Position numbers and translations under genes: made by a program. A stretch of DNA of 64,000 nucleotides, taken from positions 2,106,001 through 2,170,000 of the forward strand of contig NC_045145.1 of the NCBI RefSeq assembly GCF_008831285.2. Reading direction: 5' to 3'. Origin of the DNA: Nymphaea colorata. Taxonomy: Eukaryota > Streptophyta > Magnoliopsida > Nymphaeales > Nymphaeaceae. Of this stretch, positions 23,039 to 34,777 are shown one piece after another (the first letter of the stretch is position 1; every line of letters begins with the position of its first letter). The notes below the pieces were generated by a model, which searched no databases, was not told where the DNA came from, and saw only the letters and a program-made list of their open reading frames with translations.

Positions 23039-24736
23039 TCAATGGATCTGATGGTTTGAAAAATATCCGATGCATTATTCTGCGGGCCAACAGGTGGTCA
23101 TTCGCACACTGGCCTGTGCATGCTTCACTGTCACCACTTTTTTTCTGTATTTCCCAAGATCATGCGTACGGAATTTTGTTAGGGATAGAAGTCTTCCACA
23201 AAAATTTTAGACATTTTCTAAGTTTTCCTTTTACTTAACGTAGCAGCTTGTGTGGGCCACTGTCAGAGGAGTTTGGCAGTTCGTTTGTGTTCTCTTGGGT
23301 AATACGGCATTGAAAACTGAGCTCTTTCCATCACATGCTCATGGTCTTACCGTGCGCAGACCTTGCAGGCAGGTTCTTCTAGAAATTCATGAATAAAATG
23401 TAACTGCCACGTTGTGATGGGACAGTCCCAACTTTCTTCTCAAAATTGAATTGAGAAGGCTTTTGTTGCTTAAAGGGAGGTACTGCTCAAGGATCTGTTG
23501 TACGTGATAACTTACTCTGGTCGTCTTTTCATATATGCTTGGATAGTGCACGCAGCTGGTTGGTTGTTCCAGGTTTGTATAGTTACCGGCTTAGGTTTTT
23601 GACATTGTACATTCGGGTTATGGAGCTTGTTAGAAACTTCCAAGGCAGTTCAGCACTATCTTTCTGCGGTGAGTACATGACATTTTCTTTCTTTTTTCCT
23701 TTCTTTGTATAAACAAGCTATGGTAGTAGATCCGACCAAATGGCAGTGGCATATTGAATTTCTTCAGATTGAAGTTCTCAAGTCCAGCCCCCGGTTGGTG
23801 ATTGAAACTCTTGTTGACAAAAGGTATGTTATTATGGTCAATCTACATAATTTTGGTTGCTTTCTCAAAAACATTGCCGTCCAGGCTGTGCTTGCAATTG
23901 AACATTTGGAGTGAGAATAATGCGTTTAGAAGATGGCAGCTGCTAATTTGTGTTTGCCCAGTGTGTGGCAGTAAAGATCTCAGTTTGTGGTGATACATTC
24001 TCTTTTCATTTTCAAAATCTACACAAATACCCCCTTAATTAAGGGTGGGCAGTGGGCTTGCGATTTGACATTGGAGCTGGCCCAAAATTTTTTATTTCAA
24101 CTCCATCAACGTAAGCAGTACATGCATGAACAGTGTGTGGACATGATACTCCCTTTTTCCTAGTGGACCGCCGTCGTGATGCAAGCCTTATTTAGCCCTG
24201 CTTTTAGGATTCCAGGGTGACGTTCGGCCAGGGGGCAGTAGGACTGCCTTGCAGCCATGGTTGGTGCGGTGGTCGCGCTCACGAAAGTGGCGACTTTGGT
24301 TGGCCATGCTTTTGATTGTTGGAAGATTTTTAACTATAAGTTGCCGGCTCAAGTTTCAGCAAGAGTGCAAGTTCAAGGAGGGCTCTCCCATTGGTCGAGT
24401 TAGGTGTTGGCGGCAAAAAAGGAGTTTCCTTCTTGGCATGATCACATTGGCTCAAACAAGGGAGAGCACCTACAATCTAGGAACTTTCCAAGTTGGCTAA
24501 CTGGGCTCACAATCCTAGGCACTACAATATGTGGGAGTGGGTCCCACACCTTGCTGAGGTTGGGTGCAGCTGGGCCTAGGAATGTATGGGTCGTCTCAAC
24601 TCTGGTTCGACTTGAACTTACTCATTTATGCTCAACTTGAGCCACTATGCTCAACTTGAGCCACCTACTTGATTAACTGGCCAACCTTGAGAAGAATGGG
24701 GGAGCCAACGGATGGTTGGAACATTATTGCAATGGA
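23039..24736. other. Putative 3' UTR and intergenic DNA
   Basis: Sequence after the VPS50 stop. A short exon-like open stretch at about 23705-23823, ending DKR before GTATGTT, encodes VVDPTKWQWHIEFLQIEV and more. I do not recognise it, and it could be untranslated. From 24040 the text is repeat-like. Confidence 0.35.
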
Positions 24737-25093
24737 TCACCAACCACGCAGAGATTTTAGTCCTGCAAATTTATGCGGCACCACTGTCACAAACTGGAAA
24801 CTGAAATCCGGAATGGGTTGTGTAGAAAGTGGAGAAGTAGGGAAAGATCGTGAAGCAGATGGGCTTGAGACACGAGGGGAAAGGTTCACGAACTCTAGAG
24901 CCTGGAACCTCAACTCCCTCGGATAATCCGCTACGCATCCAATTCTTGGACCGACACCACTGCACCATTTGAGAGATAGCTGGTGCCCATATGATTGTGC
25001 CTTGCTCTTGGAATCGATTCTCTGCAATATCTTCTTTGGAGGAACTTCTGGTTTGGGACTCCGAAGGCCCCCTGACCTTTCCTTTCGTAGCAA
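24737..25093 (-). pseudogene. C-terminal fragment of an IQM-family calmodulin-binding protein
   Basis: The minus-strand frame contains PPKKILQRIDSKSKAQSY, then SLKWCSGVGPRIGCVADYPR and LRFQALEFVNLSPR, ending at a stop near 24737. This matches the conserved C-terminal tail of plant IQM proteins (IQ-motif, calmodulin-binding, soluble), recalled as 'KILERINSK...LSCKWTTGAGPRIGCVRDYP...ALEQVNLSPR'. The catalytic-like core and the IQ motif, which should lie upstream on this strand (higher coordinates), were not found. It is therefore either the last exon of a gene whose other exons are very distant or an isolated fragment. Identification rests on about 50 aligned residues recalled from memory. Confidence 0.6.
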
Positions 25094-25710
25094 CCATTGA
25101 CATTTTCTTGCTCTGTTTGTCTTTGGACACTAATAGTCAAATCTGAGATTTTGCTCAACCACCTTCTTATCAAGAAGTTTATGAAAAAGGAAACCAAACA
25201 TAACTTGTAAATGTGCGCCACTACAAAAAAATGCATTGGTTGAAAAACTTAACCTATTATCAGTTATTTATAGAAAGATAGTCCTTTAGTTTATTACAAC
25301 TAACAAATTCTCTTTCCACGGATCAAGAAAAACATGGGGTTATAAGATGTGCATCAAGCAAATACAGAAGGCTAATGTTCAAGCATTTGGCAGGTTTATA
25401 TGATAAACTCTAAAAAACTAACGTGGAAAAAAAACTTGTCAGTTATTACAGGATATCTGAAATCAGAGCATGCCCATCAATAAAATCTTGAAAGTGAAGA
25501 AACATAGAGAAGATAGTGTTGTTGGCATCAAACAGTCCAATTCTCTTAAAAAAACCTACAACAGTACAACCATTGACTGAAGTTGAAGTGTTTATCGAGA
25601 TTTCCAGCCAACCTTCCTGTTGTAAAAGAGAGGTCCAGATTGCAAACAAAAATAGAGTAAAGTGTAAACAGTCACTCTGGAAGCAGATATGTGTGTTCGT
25701 GATATCAAGA

Positions 25711-25784
25711 GAGTCACTAGAAAAATAAACTGACATTGGAAAAAACAGAGTCACTAGAAAAATAAACTGACATTGGAAAAAACA
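25711..25784. repeat. Exact 37-bp tandem duplication
   Basis: The unit starting AGAGTCACTAGAAAAATAAA occurs twice, head to tail, with no difference visible. Confidence 0.85.
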
Positions 25785-26109
25785 CAGAGAAACCAAATCA
25801 CATAAATTATGTGGTTTGGATAGACTGTTTGCCTTCCTACATCCATGGGGAGAATCCATGGGGAGAAACCAGCAGGATGAAGCATCAAAATACAGTGAGA
25901 TCCAAGAAACCAAAACAGATAAATCCCCTTATAAATAACAATGCTAAGTTGTGACATTCAGCCCCCCAAAACCCTCTTTCTTCTGCGTGTTTCTCCTCTC
26001 TTGAAAAACTGAAAAACATACCTGTTTTTAATGCAACAGAAAAATATAACTTGCCCAAAAAAAAAATTGCAGCAAGTGAGAGAGTTGGTAGTGGAGGCTC
26101 CATGTTTAC

Positions 26110-26215
26110 GGCCACTCCTTGAGAGGTTCCACCAAAGTCGCAGGCCACTCCTTGACAGGCTCCACCAAAGTTGCAGGCCACTCATTGAGACACTCCACCA
26201 AAGTCGCATACCACA
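26110..26215. repeat. About 36-bp unit repeated three times
   Basis: Three imperfect head-to-tail copies of a unit containing GGCCACTCCTTGA and CTCCACCAAAG. A change appears roughly every ten bases. Confidence 0.75.
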
Positions 26216-28299
26216 AAATGAAGGCGAGAGGCAAAAAAGGGGGAAATAAGTCGAACCCTTACATAAAGCAAAAGTAAGGTGTTTGAAAAAAGACACAAAT
26301 GCCCATTGTTGACTTGCATATGACCAAGTCAAAAATAATAACAAAAAACAAAACTATCCCTCACGAATGGTGCAACCTTTCTTTACACATATGGACAAGT
26401 ACCTAAACAGCAATACTGACTTCTTGTTAGGTTAAACTGACCTTCCCATCATTGTGTATCACATGACAGACAGAGAGAGAGTGTTTCATCCAGTGCACCA
26501 GCAGATCCAATTTCTACCTCTATCTTTGTTGTCCTCTTGGTTACCATTAATCCAATGCACCGTTGTCCCCTTGATTTCTAGAGAATAAGCCCGAAAAAAA
26601 GGTCATTACCACACATGCATGTTGTTGGATATAATATGCAAAATGATATGCGGAATGACTTCAAACCTTATTTGGAATTCATTGTTTTACAATACATTTA
26701 AAAATTCAACAATATAGGTGGATGCGAAATGAAAGAAAAAACTTAAGTATACTAGTTTAAACTGAAATCAGCCTCTAGCAGGATAAAATAAAAATTGAAC
26801 CATGATTGATCAAGACACCTACCAGGCAGAACATTGTCGTGTGAATTCTAAAAAAAATCCTTGTTGCAATAATGGTAATCGTGAGCCTATAGCCTTGTTC
26901 AAGGAAATCACATGCCTGCAAAAACATTTCATTAGCAAATTACAGTATATCTCACGCACTTGTGATAATACAAATTGTAAAAGTAAGAAACATTTGTTGC
27001 CACTTGGCTGCTTACAACTGAATCCATCATTTCTGTGAGCTTCATTCTCAAAAAAAAAATCTGCAAACCTACGAATGCAACATCAGTATTTTTCATGACG
27101 AAATTGGAAAGAAGAAACTGTAATTGCAGATAGTATGTGCGCCCTTGCCCTTGCACAACAGTTACATCTGCCCATTGCACTTGCAAATCTTGTCCATCTT
27201 GCAAGATGCTCAACTCTGTCCCCATACCCACCTCAGGGCTCAGATTCAAAGTGTTACGGGCCAAATCATTACCACCATTTATTTGCTCTTTGATGCCCAA
27301 CATATTGGTAAGTTTAACTGTTGGTTGCATATTCCTACCATCCCTCCAGGTATTCAAAATGCTTTCCTCAAGGCGAGGTGCAAGATGTTTGTATATGTAC
27401 TGGCAGTTGAATAGTTCATATACATCATGTCATGTGCCCTGGAAGTGCCGAATCTAGTAAGCGATTCTGACTACCATCCTTAAGACATAAGGTAGACATA
27501 ACATCACTTTGCCTACTAGAACCAGAGAAATATGTAGCACCGACCATCTTCTCTAAAGAAAAGGCATTATTTTATGGTCAGCCAACCAATAAGACAATAA
27601 CAATTCCTAAGGATGCCTTCAACCAACTCTACAGCCTCCTCTAGTTGACCTTCTAGTTCATGATCCTGGCCTTACCTGTAGCAACAACATCTGGATAAGA
27701 ACATCAAAAAATTCAAGACCAATAACAAATCTAAAAATAAGTTTTCCACGACATTCTGAAATTTCATTAGTTGTGTCATTTTCATGCCTAAAAAACTGAC
27801 ATCCTGACATAATTTTGGATCAACGTCGGCCCACCTTCTCCTCCAATGTTGGAAAAACATCTCGGTTATGGGAAGGGGAAGAACTTGATTAAAAGCAATA
27901 GCCTCAATCGATGGGGAACAGGTCCAACAGCTAGCCTTAAATGAGTGAAGCATCATAAACAAAATCAATGAGAAAAATTCAATAATATCATAATTTTTCC
28001 CCAATGTAGGATATTGTCCCGATTTATGGATAAACAAACACATACTAGTCAAAATACCCATAACGCTCAACTAACAAGACACAAAAAGAAACTGAATACT
28101 AACATGGTCCAAAACTATGAAGGGCCCAGTTGTCAAAGCAAAGGCATGGGCGGGTAGTTGGTGATGATGAAGAATAACTCCACACCATTTTGCACAACCA
28201 TGTATTGCAAGCCAAGACAAATATTAGATGAAGCCAGGAACAAAATTCATGCAACCTCAAAGGATAAACTTTTCAAAAATGTCACAGTTCAAAAAATCG

Positions 28300-28830
28300 A
28301 CTGGTTCTTTTGAAAACAGATAAGAGATCTTCCATGATAGCCTCAACCCTAAGTCTTAGTTATGTCATTGAAAAACATGTTGAAGACATTTCAACAGGTT
28401 GAAGACACTCGGTCAAGATGGAATAATAGGTCAGGTTCATAAATGTTCTGCCTCTCCTACAACAGAGGAAAAGATGGACAATTTGTCACATTCAACATAA
28501 GTGGACTAGGTTTGAGGAGCTTCATTTATTCCATGAACGGACTAGTGGTTTGTTAATGAAATAGCAAACACCTTTCAAGACTAAAGGGGATTGGTTAATG
28601 CCTAGAAAACCTCGAAACATGACAAGAGATGTCAAGTTTTTACGTTGAAATAGTTCAAATCATCAATTTAACACATAAGATACGTCATTCATTTACCCAT
28701 AGTACTGTACGAGCATTAGAATTCATTTCACATCAATGTCGTCAAACCTCTAGAAGGGGTATCTTTCAATTTCCAAAATGTGAACATAAAGCATAAAAGA
28801 TTGGTTTAAGGGTGACGAGTTCGCATAAAT
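28300..28830 (-). repeat. Dispersed repeat copy B
   Basis: Its reverse complement aligns with copy A across the copia insertion point: the text matching 14260-14320 is followed directly by text matching 19740 onward, with no LTR between. Unidentified family. Confidence 0.6.
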
Positions 28831-29854
28831 GTTAAGTCATTGATCGAAAGCTTTGCAAGAAGTTTAGGTTCAGCTCTTCTTTGTCCTTGAACGAAGCCCA
28901 GGATAAACCAGTCCTATGCAGCGACTTTTGTAAAATCATTAGGGAAATGATAATGACAACTATGGGATTGGACATTGTTAGACTTTGACTATAAGGCTGT
29001 TTGCAGAAAGCAAAAGTAAAAAAAAAAGTGTCCGGATGTAGAATAGAAGCAAACTTTTTCAGTTCTGACAGGTTCACAAATCTGGTTTAAAAAGACATTG
29101 TATTGTAAAGAGCTGATACCAAAATTAAGGATTCTTTTGACTCTACAGAAGTAGAGGATTTTAGAAAACCAAAATACAAATTTTTTTGAACAATTTTGGC
29201 ATTTGTGTTGTATTTCTTTTTATTCTGGCCAGTTTCTATACAAAGTATTACAGAATAAAAGTTCTCAAAAACAATTTTTCCTAATTAAACTATTAAAGAT
29301 CAGTAAAAGTCACAAAAAGTTCAGAAAACTATAATCACATGCAAGAAGATCAAAACAGAAAATGCTTGCAACCAAGATGAACGTACAACACTCAGCACAC
29401 AGGGCAAGAATAATACAAATAAAAGAAGAAATGTAAAATACATTAGCAAAGAAATCAAACTATGTTATTCTATAGAATTTATAGAAAACATATTTCTTTT
29501 TCAAAGAACAAAGCAATGCACTTCTTGTAATGGACCATGAACCTTCATCATATTCCCAAAGGTTACAATGACAATTAATTGGGCTGCATTAAGGGGAAAC
29601 ATTTTTTGACAATAAGACTGTCTTAAACAAGCGCAGTCCATCGATTAAGAAGGAAAGGAAGAAGAAAACGAATGAAAATGCATACCAGACAACGACTGCT
29701 AAATCCAGTCTACAACAATGGGCTGCCTAATTCAGCCTTCCCTTTCTCACGACAAATTTGACCAGCCATCAGCAAAAATAGGTCACAAGACATAACTGCA
29801 AATACAAGAAAAACAGAATTATAGGTTGCTTGAAACTAGTTCCTCTTCTCTTAC
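28831..29854. other. Intergenic DNA, no gene seen
   Basis: A-rich sequence without recognised coding signal, leading up to a possible minus-strand exon. Confidence 0.35.
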
Positions 29855-29927
29855 CTTTGAATCATAATCTCCAAATGCAGTGGTAACACCAAACTCCTCC
29901 TGATTATCAGCAGCTGTATCAACGATA
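29855..29927 (-). CDS. Possible exon of an unrecognised minus-strand gene
   Basis: On the minus strand a CCCTGCAG acceptor precedes 73 nt that read IVDTAADNQEEFGVTTAFGD then YDSK, followed by a strong donor (AAG|GTAAGAG). The composition looks like protein (acidic, balanced), unlike the low-complexity frames around it. No family is recognised. A second exon-like piece lies at 33159-33304 on the same strand, with the solo LTR between, but the splice phases of the two do not join directly. Confidence 0.4.
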
Positions 29928-30118
29928 CTGCAGGGAAGACAGTTCATGCCAAGGTTCATTTGGAAGAACTGAAAGATCCGTTAAGTGAATAAACAAATGG
30001 CCTAGCTTGACAACAAAAGTAGGGGAAAGGCAAAAACTTGAGCTTTCACAATACAAAGAAACAGTTTTACACGTGATAGTCAGAGCATCAACAACTGCTT
30101 GTAGCTTTACACATTAAA

Positions 30119-33110
30119 TGTAATGCTCGTTGGTTCGACGGGTCGGGTCGAGCTAGGGTCCAGACCCGGAACCGACCCCCACTCGCGTAAGGCCCGACGC
30201 GAGGCCCTTCTCCCTCGCCTTTCCCTTCCTTCTTCGTTGTCTCCGGTGGTCTCCTGTGGCAGCGCAGAGGGAGGAGAGTGACGGTCGGGTGGTGGTGGCT
30301 GGAACGGCGACGGCGACGGCGACGGAGGTGGCAGCGGCGGCGGCGGCGGCTGCTGGGTAAACCCTCTCTCTCTCGTGCGATTTTTCTTGCTTTGCCACTC
30401 ATGCCCTTTTGTCTGTTTTACTCTCTGCCGCACGTCCCCTCTTCTTCTCTCTCGCCATTTTCTTTCCCCTCTTTCCACTGGTTCTCTACCGCTCGACCCT
30501 CTTCTCACTCACCCGCACTCCCCCGCCTGCTCTTTCTCTCTCTTCTCACCCCACGGCTGTTTTCCCCTTGACCGAACCCTTCCTCTCTCTGTCTCTCCTC
30601 TCTGTCAGCGTCCCTTTTCTTTGTTTATTTCAGTTTTTTTTCCCAACTACTACCGTGGGTCTTTCCTAGCAACAGAGTTGTGTTAAACTTTTTGGGCGTT
30701 TGGGGTTGGTTTGCAGTTTTGGGGACGTTTTTCCCCTCTTACCTGCTAGTAGGGTGTGTAGTGAGCAGCGACAGCAAGCAATCTCGAGCATTGGCACTTG
30801 ATCGGACGTGTGAAGTGGTTGCTAGAAGGGTTGTAGCAGTTTGGACGCTTGTTTGGGGTGAGCAATACCTAATCAAGCTCAAAATGATGAGTATTTATCT
30901 TTTAGAGCATGTATAATTATGGTTCGAGCATGCTAGAGCTTAGAATTGATGATTTTGGGACGCATGTTAGTAATTTTGTTTTTGGGGGAAACTTAGGATT
31001 TGCGTTGGAAAGTGATGACTCACGTACTTATTGATCGTTTTAGCATGATGGATTATGTTTCGAAGCTTTAAGGAAACATGGTAGAGATTGTGAGGTTGTG
31101 GGGAAGTTTTGGAACCGTCTTAGGGAGTGTAGCGCAGACTTCGGTGAACGGGTGTATCATGAAGTTAATTAGGGATATATGCGTTTTGGGATGTGACTTG
31201 AGGTTGATGTCTTACCTAAAGAACGTTATTGAGGAAGGATTTAGTGACGGTTTGATTGATGGTTGAAGGCCTTGATAATTCAAGGCAACGTCAAGACGTA
31301 AAGGAGGAGGCCTTGTGGAGAGCCCGTTGGTCGACACTACCTGTCGATGCCCTCTTGAGGCGCTGTCACGTGCCTCAAGGATTCTATTTTTGTATCTGTT
31401 CATTTCTGTTTGATTGGTGTAGGAATCTAGTAGCAACCTTATTCTTGTTTATGTTTGCAGGTGCACCGGGCTCATCCCGTCGACCTTGAGTTCGAAGCTT
31501 GAGGCATTTTGAAGAATTTGGTGAGCGCGCCACAGGTATGGCAACTTTCCAGGCAAATTCCTGCCTGGGGCAATTGTGTGATTGGGTGCTCCTAGGATCA
31601 AGGGATCCTAGGATTGTGATGTTAATTGATTGACGGTTTTGTGATTGAGTATGTGTATGTTGCTTACGTGATATGAATGTGTTAGAAAGATTATTAGTCA
31701 TTCGATTTAAAAATGTTACGCATTGGCATGTGCATGCTAGAATTGATATCTGTTTAGGACAGATGAGGTGGGGTATCGAGTCGAGTGTCTCCTCGACCCC
31801 AATTGTGCATTAGAAAGCATCATAAAATGATAACTGCATAGGACAGCTACGAGCCAACCGCAGATCGAGACTACTCTCTGTGGATTGGCTATGTTTTTCA
31901 AAGAGGTGATTGACATGATTGATGTGATGATTGATATAAATGTGTATGTTGTTGCATATGCATTGCCATGGGCAACGATGCAAATGGATGTTTGGAGGGT
32001 AGTTGTACCCGTATGGTATGACGGCTAGCAATGACTGTTACTGTATGTATAGACCTCATGTGGAGGTAATCGGAGGTGTGGGTGCACTCGGGAAGTGTAC
32101 TAACCTCGTGTGTTAGCCAGTCTTCTTGTGAATGTGTAACTGTAATGATAAGAATGAATAACTAAGAGATGAGAGGCCAGTGGGATGTGGCTATGTGTTT
32201 GGGAGACGTCCCCCTTGATTGCCACTGGTCTCGCCTGTTAGAGCGCAGGCGGTGCAAGGCCCCAGGGTTCTGTTGTGTGTTGTGCTTGGAGCGTTGGGCT
32301 CCTGCCTTCCCAACCTGGGTGTCCTAGGGAAGGCTGAGTATCTCACCTTGGACGTCACACATCCAGGGATGAGTGCTCTACCGCTGCAGCGGGTGAAATG
32401 GATCCATACTGTTATGGGCCACCACGGGGGTTGTCTCTCGGCTGTAGGCCGCCCGCGGTGTGCACGTGCCTGTGTTGCACCCACAGGAACTGTTAATGCA
32501 CTAAAGTTAATGAAAATGCAAAGTGTTTGACAGAATGCATGTGACTGACGTATATGTGATTGATATGAATGCAAGTGTTATGTTTAAGCATGCTTCGCAT
32601 GTGACTGATGTTGTGTTAGTGTGGCCACCAAGTGGCTTTTACGTGTCGCACTCAGACGCGACATGACGATAGATGGGTTGATATTTGTCCCTTTATTTGA
32701 GCCTTACTTGAGAGGGTTTGGCATTTTTCTGGCTTGTTGCCATACTGCGAAGGCTAAGCCTTCAGTTGTTTCCTTTTTTCAGGTTTTGGTGTACCCGGGG
32801 CAGCAGGCTGAGCAGATGGCTACACTCACGTCCTACTGGGGAGGTTTTGGGTTTTGTTTTGTTCTTGTAGTGCCGGCGCGTCGTGTTTTTGGTTTTACTG
32901 ATGCCTTGTTTTGATGAGGCATCGATGTTGTGATTTTGGGGCATTTTTGTCAAATGTACAATTGAATTGAAATGCTATATAATGGAAAGCTTGCCCCATT
33001 GTTTTGAATTGCTTGACTCATTCCTTTTTGAACTATTGTGTAGTCACACCTCGATGTTGGATGTTAGAAAAAAAAAAATGTTTGAGTGTCAAAAAGGTCG
33101 GGGTGTGACA
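30119..33110 (+). mobile_element. Probable solo LTR of a Ty3/gypsy element (about 3.0 kb)
   Basis: The block starts TGTAATGC and ends GGTCGGGGTGTGACA, a typical plant gypsy LTR end, and is flanked by the 5-bp direct repeat TTAAA (30114-30118 and 33111-33115). No gag or pol is visible inside, and no second copy of the ends, so a solo LTR left by unequal recombination is the simplest reading. A length near 3 kb fits the long LTRs of Tekay/Del-type chromoviruses. A GCG-rich repeat (30300-30355) and a CT-rich tract (30360-30610) lie in its left part. The strand is inferred from the TG...TGTGACA polarity. A large non-autonomous element is the alternative. Confidence 0.65.
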
Positions 33111-33158
33111 TTAAATATGTGTGCATGCTGTAGTAACAAATATCATTAACCATTAAAC

Positions 33159-33304
33159 CATCTTTAATGTTCTTAAAGATTTGCCCCAAGGGCTTGGTTT
33201 GTTGCTCCTTTGCGAGCGCTTTTTCAGTCAAAGTGGTTTTGCTTCTTCTTTCACCAGTGCTGATGCCCAGGCTTTCCTTTCCCTTTCCACTAGCATTGAG
33301 CGGT
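33159..33304 (-). CDS. Possible exon of an unrecognised minus-strand gene
   Basis: After an ACTCCAG acceptor the minus strand reads PLNASGKGKESLGIST, then GERRSKTTLTEKALAKEQ, then QTKPLGQIFKNIKDG, before a weak GT donor. The Lys/Glu-rich, non-repetitive composition suggests a real exon. No family is recognised. It lies 48 bp from the solo LTR, which would sit in an intron of this gene if the 29855-29927 piece belongs to it. Confidence 0.4.
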
Positions 33305-34130
33305 CTGGAGTAAAGAAAGAAAGAAAACCAAATCTTCTCACATATAAAAGGTCAGGGAACCATCTCAGGTTCACATAGAACTTTAAGTTGCCTGAAATAT
33401 TCTCTAAAGCACATAAATGGAAAGAGACACAAACTTCACCCCTCAAGTATACATGAAAGGAAGTTGTTATGCACTTTTCAGGTAATCAACTTTCCAACCT
33501 CCAGTTTAGTTTGTCATACAACATTGAAGCAGGTAAACCAAGAACTTAACTTCATGAACTTGTCTAGACTCTAGATAAAGCCGCCCAATTGAGGTGAGAC
33601 AGATATGGCTGATTAGGGAAGCTCGTGCTTTATCAAAAAGTAGTTCAATTCAATCCATCATTCCCACCATATGTATATAGCACCAGCCATAGCAGGATAG
33701 TCTCCCTCTTGATGCACATTAAGCCACTTCTAAAAGCACAGATTTAGGATCCTTTTCCAAACACAGGTCCTGCAACTAGTGACTAACCCTTTTGCCAGAC
33801 ACTGTAGTCTTGGAGAACATTTTTTCAGTAGAAACTACTGCTTCTAAAACACCAAAATATGCTCCATGCCAAAATGAACCATTAGGGACAACTCTATCAG
33901 TCTATGAAAGGAAAACATATCTCACTGCTTTGATGTCCAAACTGAAAGACATATAGTCCAAATCACCTAGCCAAATCCACTGTGAAAAACAACATCAGAA
34001 GTCTACCACCTACTGATATGACGTGCCTCATCATTAGCCACAACAAGCACCACATATATGTTTTATAGTAACACACGCATGTTATAATTTATGTATGATA
34101 TAGATATTTACATGTGTATATGTTACTTTA
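33305..34130. other. Intergenic or intron DNA, no gene seen
   Basis: No supported coding region. It ends in a TA-rich microsatellite (about 34140-34183) into which the second copia element is inserted. Confidence 0.35.
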
Positions 34131-34143
34131 TTATATGTACGTA

Positions 34144-34178
<35 letters not shown>

Positions 34179-34183
34179 TATAT

Positions 34184-34679
34184 TGTTAGAATTTAAAGAT
34201 TAGACATTATGTAATTATACATATGTATATTTCATATATACTGTCATACATCTAGTTTCATGTATGATTTGTACATATGAATATCTATGTATGCATAGGT
34301 GTTTATGTATTTTATTTTATTTGTTTCTTTTTTCTTTTTTTATGTACCTTTTTTATTTCTTTTCTTTTTCTATTTTTACTTTTTCTTATTTTGTAAAGGG
34401 GAACTAGCTGTTGGGCCAGCTTCCAACGGCTAGATTTCTAGCCGTACAGCCAATTCCTCCTTCTTCTCTCCCTTACATTGTACTATAAATAAGGGACTGT
34501 TGTCCCTTGTTTTGTTAAGGCTTTTAGGCCTCTCTTGTGTTCTCTTCTCTTGAGATTAATATATTTATCTTCTCCTCAAGTTTCAGGTTTGGTTGTGCAT
34601 TTACCTATTGAAGGTGTTGGGATCTTCAAGAGTGTATCTCTTGAAGTGTTTGCATTCTCAAGATTGGGACTGATTTACA
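34184..34679 (+). repeat. 5' LTR of the second copia element
   Basis: TG...CA ends. Compared with the first element it has extra sequence near its start (around 34206-34262) and has lost the right arm of the U3 hairpin after TCTAGCCG. Confidence 0.92.
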
Positions 34680-34691
34680 TGGTATCAGAGC
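34680..34691 (+). other. Primer binding site of the second copia element
   Basis: TGGTATCAGAGC directly follows the 5' LTR. Confidence 0.92.
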
Positions 34692-34777
34692 AAGGTTTTG
34701 ACTTTTTGTCTTGCTGTCTTTCAAGCTTGAAGATGCCTGGTATTTCTCTTCCGTTGGAGCCGTGAAGCACTCACATT

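Larger units (their letters stand above)
25094..28299. other. Unrecognised intergenic DNA with short tandem duplications
   Basis: No supported gene. A CACTACAAAAAAA word at about 25219 recalls a CACTA transposon end but has no visible partner. Direct duplications occur at 25711-25784 and 26110-26215. Open frames near 26930-27360 and 27670-28070 on the minus strand look like decayed repeat material and match no family I know. Confidence 0.35.

Noticed and set aside
25219-25240. CACTACAAAAAAA as a CACTA transposon end
   Set aside because: No matching inverted end or target duplication was found nearby; the word is short and A-rich.
30088-30508. Long GC-rich open frames on the minus strand
   Set aside because: They run over a GCG/CT-rich low-complexity tract inside the solo LTR and overlap in all three frames; no domain.
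32191-32574. Overlapping open frames on both strands in the solo LTR
   Set aside because: They lie inside a block bounded by LTR ends and a target duplication and match no protein I know.
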